5,376 nucleotides of DNA from Parachlamydiaceae bacterium (GTDB lineage Bacteria; Chlamydiota; Chlamydiia; Chlamydiales; Parachlamydiaceae), in NCBI GenBank assembly GCA_003164155.1, contig PLSG01000421.1, positions 832-6,207 on the forward strand, given 5' to 3'. This document shows positions 1 to 5,376 of the stretch, piece after piece. Position 1 is the stretch's first letter, and the number at the start of each line of letters is the position of its first letter. Under the pieces are notes generated by a model, which did not search any database, was not told where the DNA came from, and saw only the letters and a list, made by a program, of their open reading frames with translations. The position numbers were made by a program, and so were the translations under genes.

Positions 1-1436
1 TTGCCCGCTACCACTTCAACTAGGGGCATTTTACTGACTGGATTGAAAAAATGCATGCCTATGAAACGCTCGGGATACTTCAAACCTTGACTCAATTCCG
101 CAATGCTCAAGGAAGAAGTATTGGTGACAATCAGGGTATCTGGCCTAACCACAGATTCGATCTCCCTGAATATTTTGATTTTCAAGTCCAAATTTTCCGT
201 AGCGGCTTCAATCACCAGATCGGCATGCTGAAAACCAGAATAGTCGATAGTTCCGCTGATCCGCTCAAAATGCAAGCGGGCCTCCCAAGGCGTGATTTTC
301 TTAGATTTAACCCCTTTGTCAAAGAGGATTTTTGCTCCCCCTATGCCGCTAGAAACCAGATCCCAAGACAGGTCCTTTAGCCGCACACTGACTTGATGGT
401 CGGCCAATAACCAGCTAAGGCTAGATCCCATAGTGCCAGCGCCGATGACTGCCGCGTGGCGGATGGGCCACGGCTTATCGGCCTTAACTAGCAATCCGGG
501 GTCTTTTTTAGCCGCTTCTTGGATGAAGAACAGGCCGATTAGATTTTTCGCATTTACAAAGCCATCCGACATATGCGCGTTAAAGCATTCCGCCTCCTCT
601 TTCAAGCCCTCGGAAAGGGGCAAGGCAAAGGTCTTACGCATCAGTTCCAAGACAATCAAATGCGCCGGATAATGCCCTTTTGTTTTTTCCAAGACGCCCT
701 TTTTGGCCCTTGAAAACACCAAGGCCCGACCAACGGCATTGCCTTCCAAAACTTCTTGAGCAAGCCTTTCTAAGCAACTCTTGCGCCGTCTTTTGTCAAT
801 CCCCTCTTTTCCTTGGGCGCTCAAAGCGCGTTTGATAAATGCATCGGTTTTACTGTCTAAGAACTCCTCAGCTACTATGGCATCGGCCAAGCCCATCTTC
901 CAGGCTTTCATTCCCGAGACAGTTTTGCCGCTCAAGACCATTTCCAATGCCTGCCTAAGGCCGACTAAACGGGGCAGGCGCTGCGTGCCTCCCCAACCTG
1001 GAAAAATGCCTAGAGTGACTTCTGGTAAGCCCAGCTTGGTTTTGGGATTATCGGTTACCAGCCGATAGGTGCAGCTAAGCGCGCACTCTAAGCCTCCCCC
1101 TAAGCAAGCCCCATTGATCACAGCCAATGTGGGAAAGGGCAAGTTCTGCAATTTCTTGAAGACGCGCTGGCCGGTATTGATCAACTTTTGAGAGATCTCT
1201 TTGTGATCAAAAGCTTGTTCGAAGATATGCAAATCAGCTCCCGCAATAAAAATGCCTGCCTTAGCGCTGGTCAGCTTCATGAATTTGACGCCAGGCTGCT
1301 CTAAAAGAGCATCCAGCAGCGTTTCCAGCTCTTCTAAGACAGCCTGCGAAAACTTGTTGACCTTCTCCCCTGGCAGATCAAATTTTATCTCCGCCAAACC
1401 GTCAGCAGATATTTTTAGCTCGAATGCCGCTGTCAT
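1..1436 (-). CDS. fadJ: FadJ/FadB-type bifunctional enoyl-CoA hydratase / 3-hydroxyacyl-CoA dehydrogenase, C-terminus cut by window edge
   Basis: Multifunctional beta-oxidation alpha subunit, which hydrates trans-2-enoyl-CoA and then oxidises L-3-hydroxyacyl-CoA with NAD+. I translated it from the ATG at 1436-1434; the frame stays open to base 1 and gives 478 residues. Family members are about 700-730 aa, so roughly the last third (end of the dehydrogenase domain and its C-terminal repeat) lies outside. The N-terminal crotonase domain (about 1-190) has the oxyanion-hole IAGADL (64-69) and GACLGGGLE (109-117), with both catalytic glutamates, Glu117 and Glu139 (LPEVTLGIFPGWGG), matching E. coli FadB Glu119/Glu139. 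A linker (about 190-320) leads to the NAD-binding Rossmann motif GAGTMG (332-337), with Asp355 ending the second strand. NTSSLSI (439-445) and GMHFFNP (460-466) follow, with catalytic His462 and its partner Glu474. All active-site residues within reach are intact. The start overlaps the thiolase stop as ATGA and has GGAGG 7 nt upstream. FadJ rather than FadB is chosen because it sits directly after a FadI-type thiolase; the activity call is firmer than the symbol. Confidence 0.95.
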   Translation of the reverse strand, partial: MTAAFELKISADGLAEIKFDLPGEKVNKFSQAVLEELETLLDALLEQPGVKFMKLTSAKAGIFIAGADLHIFEQAFDHKEISQKLINTGQRVFKKLQNLPFPTLAVINGACLGGGLECALSCTYRLVTDNPKTKLGLPEVTLGIFPGWGGTQRLPRLVGLRQALEMVLSGKTVSGMKAWKMGLADAIVAEEFLDSKTDAFIKRALSAQGKEGIDKRRRKSCLERLAQEVLEGNAVGRALVFSRAKKGVLEKTKGHYPAHLIVLELMRKTFALPLSEGLKEEAECFNAHMSDGFVNAKNLIGLFFIQEAAKKDPGLLVKADKPWPIRHAAVIGAGTMGSSLSWLLADHQVSVRLKDLSWDLVSSGIGGAKILFDKGVKSKKITPWEARLHFERISGTIDYSGFQHADLVIEAATENLDLKIKIFREIESVVRPDTLIVTNTSSLSIAELSQGLKYPERFIGMHFFNPVSKMPLVEVVAG

Positions 1437-2740
1437 GGATCAACCTCCAGTAAACAGGCCTGCCCTTGCCCTCCTCCCACACAGAGAGAAGCCAAACCTA
1501 GGCGGACACCTTTACTTTTCAACTTATTTAGCTCCAAGAGCAAGGTGAAAATCATCCGCACGCCTGAAGCCCCAAGCGGGTGTCCTAAAGCGATTGCCCC
1601 GCCGTTGACATTCAGCTTATGCCGGTCGATGACTCCAAGCGCCTTATCGCGTTTGAGCGATTTTTTAGCAAATTCATCGGAAGCACATGCTTTCAATACA
1701 GCTAAAACCTGTCCGGCAAAAGCTTCATTGATCTCAATCAAATTTATATCTGCGAGGCTCAGCTTTTCGCTTTCCAACAATTTGGCCATGGCATAAACGC
1801 GTCCTAGACCCATCCTGCAAGGATCTAAACCCACCTCAGCAGATGCGCGCAGGTAACCCAAAGGGCGCAGCCCCAAGGCCTTAGCTTGGTCCTCGCTCAT
1901 GACAAACAAGGCCGCTGCGCCATCTGTCACCTGACTCGAATTGCCCGCCGTTACGCTGCCAAACAGCTGGTCAAAGGCCGGCCTGAGCTTTTGAAGAGAC
2001 TCCATAGTCTGGTTGAAGCGCGGACCATCGTCGATGAGTTGAGTGGCTTTATAATGCAATGGCAAGGGCACTGGCACAATTTCTTCTTTAAATCGCCCAT
2101 TTTCAATTGCCTTGCAGGCTCTTTTTTGACTTTCCCAGGCGAAAGCATCCTGCTCTTCTCTAGTCACGCCCAGCTCGCGGATGATCAGCTCAGCCGTCTG
2201 CCCCATGGTGAGGCCGCACAGCGGATCCAAGAGCTCGGGTATCTGTGGCATGAAGAGCGCAGGTCGGATGGTTAGCAGCATTTTCAAGACAGCCATCCAC
2301 CCTTTGGCTTTTTTAATGCCCGCAAGGAAATTGCCCATTTGTTTGGGAAAGAGAATGGGCACATTGCTCATGGACTCGACGCCACCGGCTAAAATCACCT
2401 GGGCCTGGCCGAGCAAGATCCTGTCGGCCGCAGAAAGGATGGCTTGCATGCCCGAGGCGCAGTTGCGGTTGACCGTATACGCTGGGATATGCACAGGTAA
2501 TCCGGCTTTGACGGCTATCACTCTGGCTATATTTCCGGCGTGGGCAGGCTGCATGACGTTGCCGATAATGACTTCGTCGATGATTTCAGAATCAAAAGGC
2601 GCCCTAGCTATGAGCTCTTTGAGCACATAGACGCCTAAATCGTCTGCCAGAAGATCTCTATACACTCCTCCTGCTTTGCAAAAAGGGGTGCGGATGCCGC
2701 TAATAATAGCTACACGAGTTTGACGTGGCTGCTCGCTCAT
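1433..2740 (-). CDS. fadI: 3-ketoacyl-CoA thiolase (acetyl-CoA C-acyltransferase), FadI / trifunctional-protein beta type
   Basis: Cleaves 3-ketoacyl-CoA with CoA to give acetyl-CoA and a shortened acyl-CoA, the last step of each beta-oxidation cycle. The protein is 435 aa, essentially the length of E. coli FadI (436) and longer than FadA (about 387). Thiolase landmarks are complete: nucleophile Cys94 in NRNCASG (91-97), MGQTAE (179-184), NEAF (338-341), His387 in ALGHPLGASG (384-393), and second catalytic Cys420 in SLCVGGGQG (418-426). Residues about 128-175 form an extended insert rich in hydrophobic and basic residues. FadI and the mitochondrial trifunctional-protein beta subunit carry such a segment, and in the mitochondrial complex it is linked to membrane association. 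The gene is second in the operon. Its ATG overlaps the synthetase stop by 4 nt, and its stop overlaps the fadJ start by 4 nt. It probably forms an alpha2beta2 complex with the downstream FadJ. A degradative rather than biosynthetic thiolase is inferred from length and neighbours. Confidence 0.96.
   Translation of the reverse strand: MSEQPRQTRVAIISGIRTPFCKAGGVYRDLLADDLGVYVLKELIARAPFDSEIIDEVIIGNVMQPAHAGNIARVIAVKAGLPVHIPAYTVNRNCASGMQAILSAADRILLGQAQVILAGGVESMSNVPILFPKQMGNFLAGIKKAKGWMAVLKMLLTIRPALFMPQIPELLDPLCGLTMGQTAELIIRELGVTREEQDAFAWESQKRACKAIENGRFKEEIVPVPLPLHYKATQLIDDGPRFNQTMESLQKLRPAFDQLFGSVTAGNSSQVTDGAAALFVMSEDQAKALGLRPLGYLRASAEVGLDPCRMGLGRVYAMAKLLESEKLSLADINLIEINEAFAGQVLAVLKACASDEFAKKSLKRDKALGVIDRHKLNVNGGAIALGHPLGASGVRMIFTLLLELNKLKSKGVRLGLASLCVGGGQGQACLLEVDP
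1444..1448 (-). promoter_or_regulatory. Ribosome binding site of fadJ inside the fadI 3' end
   Basis: GGAGG on the minus strand, 7 nt before the fadJ ATG (1436), inside the last codons of fadI. It is the strongest SD in the window and supports the chosen fadJ start. Confidence 0.75.
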
Positions 2741-4527
2741 TCTATATCCTCTTGATAAATGGCATCAACTAATGCCAGGTGCCTCTTTTCAACGACATCT
2801 CGCACAACCTTCATCGAAGGGGTCAGCTCACCCCTTTCTATAGTGAGTTCATGGGGGATAAAGCGGTAAGCTCGGATTTGCTCCCATTTATTCAAATGAA
2901 CGTTCACATTCGCGATGAGTTTATCTGTCTCTTGCCGTATGTAAACGCTACTGAGGAAGGCTTCGTCGCTGAGCTGTGTTAAGCCTTGCTGAGTCTTTAA
3001 AGCCTTGAGCACCTCAAATTCTGGCACCAAAAGGCAGGAGACGAATTTCCGATTATTGGCGATGACCATAGCCATGGCGATAAAAGGCGCTTGGCATAAG
3101 GCCTGCTCGAGGGGAATAGGCGTAATAGTCTCTCCGGTCGAAGTTTTAAAAATCTCTTTGAAGCGACCTGTGATTGACACATAGCCTTCGGGATCTATTG
3201 CGCCTATGTCTCCAGTGTGCAGCCATCCTTCAGCATCTAGGGTCAAGGCCGTAGCCTCAGTGTCTTGAAAATAGCCGCGCATCACATTAGATCCGCGCAC
3301 TAACAGCTCTCCAACGGGTGAAATTTTCACCTCCACATCGCTGCTTAAAGGTAAACCGATAGAGCCTTCTTTGCTTTTCCCCTCTCGGTTGACCGTGACG
3401 GGGCAGGCCTCGGTAAGTCCCCACCCCTGGAAAATAGGCAGGCCGATATCGATAAAAAAATGATAGAGATGGAGATCTAAAGGAGCTCCTCCCGTGATGA
3501 CGATGCGCAAGGCTCCGCCTATAGCTGCGCGCAATTGAGAGTACACCAGGCTTTCAGCTAGGGGCAAAAAAAGTTTCTTCCAAGTGTTTTCGCGCTCTTG
3601 CCTAGCTAAATCAAAGGCAAACTGACCGATAGTGCGCTTCAAAAAACTAGCCTGGTGAATATGGGTTACCATCTGGGCATATAGTTTTTCCAATATGCGC
3701 GGGACAAGCACCAAGAAGGTGGGATGGATCTCCTGGCAAACCCTGCTGAAATTTTTTGGATCGTTAAAATAATAGATGCCCATGCCCCAATATAGCGCGA
3801 TCCAGTTCAGGGTGCGTGCATAGACATGCGCCAAGGGCAAGACACTCAAATAGCGGTCGCTATCGGAAATCCCCAAGAGGTCCAAATGGAGCAATGAGGC
3901 CAGACTTCCATGCGTATGTTCCACCCCTTTGGGTATGCCTGTGCTGCCGCTAGTGTAGATGATGGTAGCCAGATCGCCCGGCTGCACTTTGTCCAGCAGC
4001 GCAGCATAAAGCTCGGGATGAACTTCATCTTCCTTTTGCCCTAGGGCAAGCAGCCGGGAATAGGTCTGTACGCTTTGAGGCCTTTCGCTCACGACCTGCT
4101 GGCTGGAGGAGGTGCCGGCCTCTTCTAACGCGATGATATGTGTAAAAAGGGCTCTATTTTTTTCAAGGGCAGTACAATCAGCTAGCTCCTCTACAAAAAC
4201 TTTTTTGAGCCCTGTCTGAGCTATCTCAAAATCAAAATTGTCGATGGACATGGTGGAAAATAACGGAACAGTCACTCCCCCTCCCAGCATGATGGCCAGA
4301 TCGACAATAGTCCAAAGAGGAGAGGGCTGGGCTATGATCCCCACTTTTTCTTCTTTTTGCATGCCTAGCTTATGCAAGGCCAGTGTGATGTATTTGACCT
4401 CGCCTAAAAACTGGTGTGTAGAATAGCTTAGCCACTTACCGTCGACAAAGGCATTCAAGGCTTTTGGATTGTCATAGGTCGACTCAATGACTTTCAGAGC
4501 CTGTCCCATGGTAAAAACCTGCTGCAT
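2737..4527 (-). CDS. fadD: Long-chain fatty acid--CoA ligase (AMP-forming acyl-CoA synthetase, FAA1/FadD15-like)
   Basis: Activates a long-chain fatty acid with ATP and CoA to acyl-CoA, AMP and pyrophosphate, feeding beta-oxidation or lipid synthesis. The protein is 596 aa, typical of the roughly 600-aa long-chain branch of the ANL superfamily. Motifs occur in order: phosphate-binding loop YTSGSTGIPKG (191-201), LPLAHVYART (230-239), QGWGLTE (367-373), IGLPLSSDVEV (390-400), GWLHTGDIG (434-442) with ribose-binding Asp440, hinge-region GRFKEIFKTSTGE (454-466), and the C-terminal LTPSMKVVR (568-576) with the adenylation lysine Lys573. All key residues are present. There is no signal peptide or clear membrane helix, so it is expected to be cytosolic or peripheral at the membrane. 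The Met at 4527 is preferred over the internal Met7 because AAGG lies 6 nt upstream of it. First gene of the operon, divergent from ppa and overlapping fadI by ATGA. The symbol follows common usage; by motif spacing it is nearer to FAA1/FadD15 than to E. coli FadD. Chain-length preference cannot be read from the sequence. Confidence 0.93.
   Translation of the reverse strand: MQQVFTMGQALKVIESTYDNPKALNAFVDGKWLSYSTHQFLGEVKYITLALHKLGMQKEEKVGIIAQPSPLWTIVDLAIMLGGGVTVPLFSTMSIDNFDFEIAQTGLKKVFVEELADCTALEKNRALFTHIIALEEAGTSSSQQVVSERPQSVQTYSRLLALGQKEDEVHPELYAALLDKVQPGDLATIIYTSGSTGIPKGVEHTHGSLASLLHLDLLGISDSDRYLSVLPLAHVYARTLNWIALYWGMGIYYFNDPKNFSRVCQEIHPTFLVLVPRILEKLYAQMVTHIHQASFLKRTIGQFAFDLARQERENTWKKLFLPLAESLVYSQLRAAIGGALRIVITGGAPLDLHLYHFFIDIGLPIFQGWGLTEACPVTVNREGKSKEGSIGLPLSSDVEVKISPVGELLVRGSNVMRGYFQDTEATALTLDAEGWLHTGDIGAIDPEGYVSITGRFKEIFKTSTGETITPIPLEQALCQAPFIAMAMVIANNRKFVSCLLVPEFEVLKALKTQQGLTQLSDEAFLSSVYIRQETDKLIANVNVHLNKWEQIRAYRFIPHELTIERGELTPSMKVVRDVVEKRHLALVDAIYQEDIE
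2748..2753 (-). promoter_or_regulatory. Ribosome binding site of fadI inside the fadD 3' end
   Basis: AAGAGG on the minus strand, 7 nt before the fadI ATG (2740) and lying within the last codons of fadD. It fixes the start that gives the ATGA overlap and indicates reinitiation or coupled translation. Confidence 0.7.
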
Positions 4528-4530
4528 AAC

Positions 4531-4537
4531 TCACCTT
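4531..4537 (-). promoter_or_regulatory. Ribosome binding site of fadD
   Basis: AAGGTGA on the minus strand (4537-4531), with its AAGG core 6 nt from the ATG at 4527. It supports the first Met over the internal Met at codon 7, which has only a poorer AGG upstream. Confidence 0.6.
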
Positions 4538-4550
4538 GTTAAAAAAATTC

Positions 4551-4583
4551 CTTATAACAGCAGCCAGATTTTCTTCCTAGCAA
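4551..4583 (-). promoter_or_regulatory. Weak candidate promoter of the fadD-fadI-fadJ operon
   Basis: On the minus strand, TTGCTA (4583-4578) lies 18 nt from TGTTAT (4559-4554). An overlapping TATAAG (4556-4551) resembles a -10 box better but leaves a 21-nt spacer. Either would start transcription only about 20 nt before the fadD ATG, just upstream of the SD. No better minus-strand pair was found in 4528-4679. The operon promoter may therefore be weak, activator-dependent or located inside the start of ppa. Confidence 0.22.
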
Positions 4584-4610
4584 GTTTACCAATCGATGCG
4601 AAAAGTCGAG

Positions 4611-4639
4611 TTGAACTAAATACCCCAATCGCCTACATT
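4611..4639 (+). promoter_or_regulatory. Predicted sigma70/sigma66-type promoter of ppa
   Basis: TTGAAC (4611-4616; 5 of 6 to TTGACA) and TACATT (4634-4639; 4 of 6 to TATAAT) are separated by exactly 17 nt. This places transcription start near 4646 and a 5' leader of about 35 nt before the ppa ATG. The region downstream of the -10 is AT-rich. It is the best-matching plus-strand promoter in the intergenic region. Prediction by eye only. Confidence 0.5.
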
Positions 4640-4668
4640 AAAATTTTCTATCGTCAAAGTTTTTTTGT

Positions 4669-4672
4669 GAGG
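4669..4672 (+). promoter_or_regulatory. Ribosome binding site of ppa
   Basis: GAGG lies 7 nt before the ATG at 4680 and supports that start. The next in-frame Met is Met39, past the conserved N-terminal region and the first metal-site glutamate, so it is not a credible alternative. Confidence 0.65.
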
Positions 4673-4679
4673 TTTTCGC

Positions 4680-5333
4680 ATGGTGACTCCTAAACATTCC
4701 CTTCTTCCAGAAAACTTACTTTTCCGTTCGCATCCCTGGCATGGGCTCTCCATAGGGGAAAGAGCGCCTGAAATAGTAAATTGCTACATCGAGATGGTGC
4801 CTACGGACACAGTCAAGTACGAACTAGATAAAACTACGGGCATACTCAAAGTAGACCGGCCTCAAAAATTTTCCAGCATGTGCCCTACCCTTTATGGATT
4901 CTTGCCGCAAACTTACTCGGGCAGCCAAACTGCAGACTATTGCATTCAAAAAACCGGGCAGAAACACATTGTAGGTGATGAGGATCCCCTCGACATCTGC
5001 GTGCTTACCGAAAAAGTAATCGTCCGGGGAGATTTAATCGTACACGCTTACCCCATTGGAGGATTCCGCTTGCTAGATGGCGATCAAGCCGACGACAAAA
5101 TCATTGCCGTCATGATGGGAGATTTTGTCTACGAAAAATATAAAGATATTTCAGAGTGCCCCCAAAAGCTAATTGAACGCTTAAGGCACTACTTCCTCAC
5201 CTATAAGGATACGCCTAATGCTGCTCATCATGGCAAAGTGCAGATTACGCACGTCTATGGCCGCGAAGAAGCCTACGAAGTGATTGCGCTCGGCCGACAA
5301 GACTACGCCGGCCTACTTGCCAGATTTCCTTAG
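4680..5333 (+). CDS. ppa: Inorganic pyrophosphatase, family I soluble, chlamydial type
   Basis: Hydrolyses pyrophosphate to two phosphates with Mg2+ in the cytosol, pulling forward reactions that release PPi. The protein is 217 aa, longer than E. coli PPase (about 175) mainly through an N-terminal extension (about 1-30, containing HPWHGLSIGERAPE) and a slightly longer middle part. Aligned by eye to E. coli numbering, the active-site set is Glu38 (E20), Lys46 (K29), Glu48 (E31), Arg60 (R43), Tyr72 (Y55), Asp100/Asp102/Asp105 (D65/D67/D70, in GDEDPLD), Asp133/Asp138/Lys140 (D97/D102/K104) and Tyr175-Lys176 (Y141-K142). The Tyr51 equivalent is Cys68 (FSSMCPTLYG), which I recall as usual for chlamydial enzymes. 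ILKVDRPQKFS, DPLDICVLTE, DISECP and HYFLTYK also fit that group. The ATG at 4680 has GAGG 7 nt upstream and a plausible sigma70-type promoter. It is transcribed away from the acyl-CoA synthetase gene, whose product generates PPi. Confidence 0.96.
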   Translation: MVTPKHSLLPENLLFRSHPWHGLSIGERAPEIVNCYIEMVPTDTVKYELDKTTGILKVDRPQKFSSMCPTLYGFLPQTYSGSQTADYCIQKTGQKHIVGDEDPLDICVLTEKVIVRGDLIVHAYPIGGFRLLDGDQADDKIIAVMMGDFVYEKYKDISECPQKLIERLRHYFLTYKDTPNAAHHGKVQITHVYGREEAYEVIALGRQDYAGLLARFP

Positions 5334-5376
5334 TTAGTAATCCAAAAAGAAGATTGCTCTTTTCCGGGAGCCCGCC

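Larger units (their letters stand above)
4596..4681. repeat. 9-bp perfect inverted repeat flanking the ppa promoter
   Basis: ATGCGAAAA (4596-4604) and its exact reverse complement TTTTCGCAT (4673-4681) bracket the predicted ppa promoter. The right arm fills the gap between the ppa SD and ATG and includes the first two bases of the start codon. The left arm lies upstream of the -35 box, so it would not be in the mRNA from that promoter. This argues against an RNA hairpin and allows only a looped-DNA operator or coincidence. Confidence 0.3.

Noticed and set aside
51..1068. Plus-strand open frames of 79-109 codons at 51-380, 433-672 and 781-1068
   Set aside because: They lie antisense to the fadJ frame, which is open throughout and has all catalytic motifs. 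Their translations show no recognisable domain.
1252..2630. Plus-strand frames opposite fadI (1252-1548, 1545-1796, 1886-2275, 2181-2630) and a minus-strand frame at 1951-2148
   Set aside because: They are shadows of the thiolase gene with low-complexity, Ser/Ala/Pro-rich translations and no family motifs.
2779..4426. Short frames overlapping the acyl-CoA synthetase gene (2779-2982, 2997-3182, 3846-4028, 4238-4426)
   Set aside because: All are out of frame within a fully motif-supported 596-residue protein, and none shows independent evidence.
4487..4693. Plus-strand 68-codon frame spanning the divergent intergenic region
   Set aside because: It starts inside fadD antisense, crosses the likely promoters, overlaps the ppa start out of frame and has no recognisable product.
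5345..5376. Possible terminator after ppa: AAAAGA (5345-5350) with TCTTTT (5358-5363), then GC-rich CCGGGAGCCCGCC at the edge
   Set aside because: The first stem is only 6 bp and nearly all A-T. The GC-rich part could be the left arm of a terminator, but the window ends before a partner arm or T-run can be seen.
1..5376. A novel defence, mobile or RNA-based system
   Set aside because: The four genes account for almost all of the sequence with intact, well-known enzyme motifs. Only about 200 bases are non-coding, with no direct-repeat array, tRNA/rRNA-like fold or transposase trace seen.

Overview
The window holds four protein-coding genes in a compact divergent layout. Three lie on the minus strand and form one tightly packed operon for fatty-acid activation and beta-oxidation. 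In transcription order (from high to low coordinate) they are a long-chain acyl-CoA synthetase (4527 to 2737), a FadI-type 3-ketoacyl-CoA thiolase (2740 to 1433) and a FadJ/FadB-type enoyl-CoA hydratase / 3-hydroxyacyl-CoA dehydrogenase (from 1436, running off the window at base 1). The fourth gene, on the plus strand (4680-5333), encodes a family I soluble inorganic pyrophosphatase. A 152-bp intergenic region (4528-4679) separates the divergent genes and must carry both promoters.

Both junctions inside the operon are ATGA overlaps: the next gene's ATG shares bases with the previous gene's TGA. Each downstream start also has a strong Shine-Dalgarno sequence inside the upstream gene's 3' end. 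This points to one polycistronic mRNA with translational coupling and near-matched expression. Functionally, the synthetase makes acyl-CoA, FadJ hydrates the enoyl-CoA and oxidises the 3-hydroxyacyl-CoA, and FadI cleaves the 3-ketoacyl-CoA to acetyl-CoA. No acyl-CoA dehydrogenase (FadE step) is visible here. It may lie beyond the left edge or elsewhere in the genome. The divergent pyrophosphatase is biochemically connected, because the synthetase releases pyrophosphate and its hydrolysis makes activation irreversible.

Organism: the pyrophosphatase looks like the chlamydial type (LKVDRPQKFS, DPLDICVLTE, DISECP and HYFLTYK signatures, with a Cys where E. coli has active-site Tyr51). Base composition is close to half G+C by eye, and the genes are closely packed with ordinary bacterial SD sequences. 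My best guess is an environmental (Parachlamydia-like or other non-Chlamydiaceae) member of the Chlamydiota. This rests on remembered family features, not on a search. Human-pathogenic Chlamydia are not known for a full beta-oxidation operon, so the combination is notable. I see no RNA genes, mobile elements, CRISPR arrays or clear novel defence-type system in the window.
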